Assembly (NCBI GenBank): GCA_031259625.1
Contig: JAIRLG010000101.1
Location: 1-8,560, forward strand
Direction of reading: 5' to 3'
DNA: 8,560 nt
From: Puniceicoccales bacterium
GTDB lineage: Bacteria > Verrucomicrobiota > Verrucomicrobiae > Opitutales > LL51
Shown here: positions 5,922-8,560 of the stretch, in pieces
How positions within the stretch are numbered: the stretch's first letter is position 1
Layout: each line of letters opens with the position of its first letter
Notes under the pieces: model-generated
Databases searched by the model: none
Told to the model about the DNA's origin: nothing
Seen by the model: the letters and a program-made list of their open reading frames with translations, nothing else
Made by a program: the position numbers and the translations under genes

Positions 5922-6116
5922 CTAAAGCCCGACCGCCACCGCCCGCAGAATCTGCTTCCGAAAGCCTGCTGAGACCGGATGGTCCCGATGGGAAGCTCGG
6001 CACTGCTTGACGCTCCGGTTGCGCAGGAAGTGACGGTAGCCCGCGCTGCGGCGCAATACCTTACCCCGGCCCGTGAACTTGAAGCGCTTGGCGATGGATT
6101 TTCTGGTCTTGAGCAT
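5922..6116 (-). CDS. rpmI: 50S ribosomal protein L35
   Basis: A 64-residue basic ribosomal protein. Family pattern: MLKTRKSIAKRFKFTGRGKV at the N-terminus (usual form MPKMKTKKSAAKRFKVTGTGK, so two residues shorter here), then LRRSAGYRHFLRNRS (21-35) and the end FRKQILRAVAVGL. The start is ATG at 6114-6116, set by homology; no Shine-Dalgarno precedes it. The frame is open further upstream, but that part is encoded by a degenerate tandem repeat and is unlikely to be translated. It is followed by rplT. The usual upstream partner infC is absent; a tandem repeat and element A2 lie there instead. Confidence 0.93.
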   Translation of the reverse strand: MLKTRKSIAKRFKFTGRGKVLRRSAGYRHFLRNRSVKQCRASHRDHPVSAGFRKQILRAVAVGL

Positions 6117-6131
6117 GGGGGAAGAGCTAGC

Positions 6132-6306
6132 GCTTCGGGGGATGGCGTCAAGCTCGGGTTTTTGGAGAAGATGGGGTTTTGCTTCGGAAGGCGGTGTCGA
6201 ACTCGGGTTTTGGAGGAGAGCGGTTTTTGCTTTGAGGGAAGGTGTGGGGTTAGGGTTTTGGGTTTTACTTCGGAAGGCGGCGTCAAGTCCGGTTCTTTTG
6301 GGGGTT
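6132..6306. repeat. degenerate ~40-49-bp tandem repeat in the rpmI leader
   Basis: Four units begin with (G)CTTCGG/GCTTTGAG-like sequence and carry GGCG(T/G)..AA(G/C)TC.GG followed by T/G-rich sequence: 6132-6180, 6181-6228, 6229-6267 and 6268-6306. Units 1, 2 and 4 are most alike. The minus strand (rpmI sense) is C/A-rich, so a transcript would be weakly structured. It lies directly upstream of the rpmI start and runs almost up to A2. The rest of the spacer to 6613 contains only A2 and a short pair of similar motifs (ACAGCCC.CCTAT at 6427 and 6534); no gene or clear promoter is visible. Confidence 0.6.
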
Positions 6307-6315
6307 GTTTTTTTT

Positions 6316-6426
6316 GGGGCGATGGCCCCTTTCGGAGAAAGTCGGCCTTTTTCGGAGAAAAAGGCCGGGGTCTGCGGAGCCGCGGGGCGTCCCGCCCCGC
6401 GGGCTCCGCAGACGGGCCATCGCCCC
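6316..6426. repeat. palindromic four-way-junction element, family A copy 2 (A2)
   Basis: The outer stem GGGGCGATGGCCC (6316-6328) pairs perfectly with 6414-6426. Hairpin 1 is CTTTC-GGA-GAAAG (6329-6341). Hairpin 2 is CGGCCTTTTTC-GGA-GAAAAAGGCCG (6343-6367, a perfect 11-bp stem). Hairpin 3 is 6370-6389 with 6393-6413 (20 bp, one bulge), loop TCC. Spacers are 0, T, GG, 0, exactly as in A1. Eight T precede it (6308-6315). Hairpin 3 shares its base with A1 but its tip differs and is still paired. Confidence 0.9.
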
Positions 6427-6613
6427 ACAGCCCGCCTATCGCTACAGCCCTTTTCCAGCCCTCTGTCCTTCCCCCCTATGCCCCATCGGTAAACCCATCC
6501 GTCCGTTAACCTCCGTCCCTTACCTATTGTCCCACAGCCCACCTATTTTCCTACTCCTCGTTTCCCATCCGCTCCATCGGTGTCCCTGGCCTTCTGTCCC
6601 TCATTCCTCCGCC

Positions 6614-8551
6614 TCATCGACGACTCCGGCCTCGGCTTTGCGGCCTCGGCTTTGCGGCCTCGGCTTTGGCTTCCTCTCCTGTGCTTCCGGAGGCCCGCCT
6701 GGACTGGAGGGTCTCGGTGGGCGGCCCGGCTGTGCTCAACGCTCCGGTGACGCCAGGAGTGGCAATGGCCCCGGCTTCGGCCTCTTTTCTGTCTTCTCGT
6801 TCAACTTCCAGGGGCCGCAGGACGTCGAGGCAGGCCGAGAGGCTCAGGAAGGTCCTCTGTTCCCGCTCCCGTTCCCGGCAGAGCTTCTGGTAACGGGTGA
6901 GCACCCGGGCGTCGTCGTCCTGGGGTTTGTTGCTGTCCCGGGTACGCAGAGAACTGGGGAAAATGGGGTCGGGCAGGGCGGGGTTGGGCCGCTCCAGCTG
7001 GGCGAGGGTTTTAGGGCTTTCCCAGGCACTCGGGTCGTCGGGCAGAACCCATCCGTACCGCCGCAGCTGGGCGATGAAGCGCTGAAGGGCCCGCAGGCGC
7101 CGGCGGAGCGCGGCGATTTCCACGGGCAGGAGCCAGCCATCGGCCAAAACCTCCAGACTCTCCGGTCGGCAGGATTCGAAATGGGCGGCCGTCGTGGCGT
7201 CGATGAGCGGAGGCAGCGGGGCGACGGACTTGCCCCCGTGGCGGGCCCAGCGCTCGGCGATGCTCGAGCCGCCGTGGCCGAAGTAGCTCTCGGGCCGCAC
7301 GCCCATCTGCCGCTCGAAATCTTTTTCGGGAAAGACGTCGCAGGGGGCCTTGGGGTCGAGGGGCCCGAGGCACTGGTCCTGGTCGATCAGCTGGAGCGCG
7401 TAGGCGGCCGCCGGCTCGACGTAGAAGTTGCAGTAGTGCCGGTCGCCCTGGAAGAGCAGCGCGTCGAGCCACTGCAGGCGGGTGAGGTTGCGGACGAGCG
7501 CGCCCGGCCGGAGCCGCTGCGGCAGGGCCTCCAGCTCGGCTCCGTAGCACTTCCAGCCTTCAAGGAATGCGCCCCTCGAGTCGGCCCCGAGCTCCCGCCA
7601 GCGCCTGCGCAGGCCCTCCTGGGTGGCGGCGTCCCCGGAGAGGAAGAGCTCCTTCAGCTCCCCGCTGGACAGGGGGGTTGGGGAAATGCCGTCTTCGGCC
7701 CCCGCTCCCGCGACCTGGTTCAGGAGGTGCAGGCAGCGCTTGCGGAGAACTTCCACGCGGGTCAGCCGGGGATGGGCCGTGTCCCTTGGTTTCCAGTAGT
7801 AACTGAAGGGCAGGCCGCGGGCCTTGGCCATCCGTATGCCCAGGGCAAAGGTCTTGCCATCGTCATCCGACACGAGGCAGGGCCAGGTCGGGACTGGCAT
7901 GCCCGGGCAGAGCCGCTCGCCCAGCCGATAGCTGAGGACGTTGCGCCCGATGAGGTGGGAGAGCTGCGGCAGGACACCGCTGCTGACGTAGCCGCCGGCG
8001 TGCTCCTGGAAGTGGAAGACCTTGAGCACCCAGTCCATCCCCCCTTCGTTCTGGATTAGGTATACCTGGTGGTACTTGCCGGCCTCCCGGCTCAGGGCCA
8101 GTGGGCGCTGGGATTGAGATCGGCGGCGGGAGCGGTGGCTCTGGGCGCTGGCGAAGGGATCGGCCACGGCTTCCCGCAGGCTGTGGAGGCGGACGTACCA
8201 CTCCTCCAGCGGGATGAAGGCGCGGGCATCGGCGGAGGGATGGGAGCCCCAGAGTTTTTGCTGGAAGGCCTCCGAGAGCGGTGGCAGCCGGGCCTTCCAG
8301 CGGGCCCTTTGTCGGCGGTACTGGGCGAGCCAGGCCGAGAGCGATTCCCGAAGGGCGGCCAGAACTCCGAGGTCGTTGGGAATGCGCTCGGCCGAGGCCA
8401 GGATTCTTGCCTTTTCGACCTGCCGGGCATTCCGGATGGGCCGTTCCTCGAAATGGAGCAGGCGGGTGAGGGTTCGGAGGAGCGGCAGCGAGTCGCGGAG
8501 GAAACTTTCCTGGGCCTCGGCCGGTTCCGGGCCGGTGGCGAGCGACTCCAT
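6614..8551 (-). CDS. kinase-like hypothetical protein (PI3K/HipA-type motifs)
   Basis: A 645-residue protein of no family I can name. The central part looks like a kinase fold: a possible N-lobe lysine in DWVLKVFHF (Lys177), a catalytic-loop-like QGDRHYCNF (368-376; Asp370, His372, Asn375) and a metal-binding-like LQLIDQD (387-392; Asp390). GDRHxxN followed by an ID motif is typical of PI3/4-kinase, HipA and Fam20-like enzymes, so phosphotransfer to a protein, lipid or small molecule is plausible but inferred. The N-terminal ~150 residues are helical and charged, with an Arg/Ser run (SHRSRRRSQSQR). The C-terminal ~100 are charged and low in complexity, ending in RGRSRR from a tandem repeat. 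No signal peptide or membrane segment. ATG8551 is the first in-window start; the frame continues off the right edge, so the gene may be longer. Codon use is GC-rich like pheS. Confidence 0.72.
   Translation of the reverse strand: MESLATGPEPAEAQESFLRDSLPLLRTLTRLLHFEERPIRNARQVEKARILASAERIPNDLGVLAALRESLSAWLAQYRRQRARWKARLPPLSEAFQQKLWGSHPSADARAFIPLEEWYVRLHSLREAVADPFASAQSHRSRRRSQSQRPLALSREAGKYHQVYLIQNEGGMDWVLKVFHFQEHAGGYVSSGVLPQLSHLIGRNVLSYRLGERLCPGMPVPTWPCLVSDDDGKTFALGIRMAKARGLPFSYYWKPRDTAHPRLTRVEVLRKRCLHLLNQVAGAGAEDGISPTPLSSGELKELFLSGDAATQEGLRRRWRELGADSRGAFLEGWKCYGAELEALPQRLRPGALVRNLTRLQWLDALLFQGDRHYCNFYVEPAAAYALQLIDQDQCLGPLDPKAPCDVFPEKDFERQMGVRPESYFGHGGSSIAERWARHGGKSVAPLPPLIDATTAAHFESCRPESLEVLADGWLLPVEIAALRRRLRALQRFIAQLRRYGWVLPDDPSAWESPKTLAQLERPNPALPDPIFPSSLRTRDSNKPQDDDARVLTRYQKLCREREREQRTFLSLSACLDVLRPLEVEREDRKEAEAGAIATPGVTGALSTAGPPTETLQSRRASGSTGEEAKAEAAKPRPQSRGRSRR
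6627..6668. repeat. perfect 14-bp x 3 tandem repeat at the 3' end of the kinase-like gene
   Basis: Three exact copies of CGGCCTCGGCTTTG (6627-6640, 6641-6654, 6655-6668). The unit is not a multiple of three, so loss or gain of one copy would shift the frame of the last residues (AKPRPQSRGRSRR tail) and probably the stop. Confidence 0.9.
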
Positions 8552-8560
8552 CCAGCCCGG

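Noticed and set aside
6132..6306. CRISPR array
   Set aside because: Units are imperfect throughout with no conserved repeat plus unique spacer pattern and no cas genes.
5922..6542. Extended 206-residue rpmI frame
   Set aside because: L35 is about 65 residues; the extra part is the translation of tandem repeats and A2.
6305..8059. 584-codon plus-strand open frame
   Set aside because: Antisense to the kinase-like gene and running through A2; the motifs lie on the minus strand.

Overview
The window looks like a chromosomal stretch of a GC-rich bacterium with large intergenic spaces. A Verrucomicrobiota member is my best guess. The reasons are the rpmI-rplT-pheS order, an OleA-type condensing enzyme (a family known from that phylum), few Shine-Dalgarno sequences, and many intergenic repeats. 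This is inference from gene content only; no 16S or marker phylogeny is available here.

Layout: (1) 1-810 (+): 3' part of an unrecognised, less GC-rich gene. (2) 811-1648: gene-poor, with a large palindromic element (A1), tRNA-Leu(UAA), tRNA-Pro(CGG), and a degenerate duplication that runs into the 3' end of the next gene. (3) 1649-3129 (-): a small predicted secreted protein overlapping an OleA-like 3-oxoacyl synthase. (4) 3130-3686: a non-coding spacer carrying two palindromic elements (C2, B1). (5) 3687-6116 (-): rpmI, rplT and pheS, with palindromic element B2 between rplT and pheS. The usual partners infC and pheT are not adjacent. (6) 6117-6613: leader and spacer with a degenerate ~48-bp tandem repeat and palindromic element A2. 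(7) 6614-8551 (-): an unfamiliar protein with lipid/protein-kinase-like motifs, whose 3' end carries a perfect 14-bp triplication.

The most striking content is a set of six palindromic elements in 8.5 kb, in three sequence families with two copies each (A, B, C). All six fold on paper to the same plan: an outer stem of 10-15 bp enclosing three hairpins, i.e. a four-way junction or cloverleaf. The loops are mostly 3 nt and the junction spacers nearly constant. The families share almost no sequence, and even copies of one family differ in their long hairpin while keeping full pairing, so the fold appears to be what is conserved. Five copies are intergenic. The sixth (C1) lies inside the oleA-like reading frame, where it supplies about 26 residues without changing the normal length of that part of the enzyme. 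I do not recognise these elements as a named repeat class.

The other genes are ordinary housekeeping functions (translation) plus lipid-related biosynthesis (OleA condenses two acyl chains head-to-head). The kinase-like gene and the gene at the left edge have no assignable pathway from this window.
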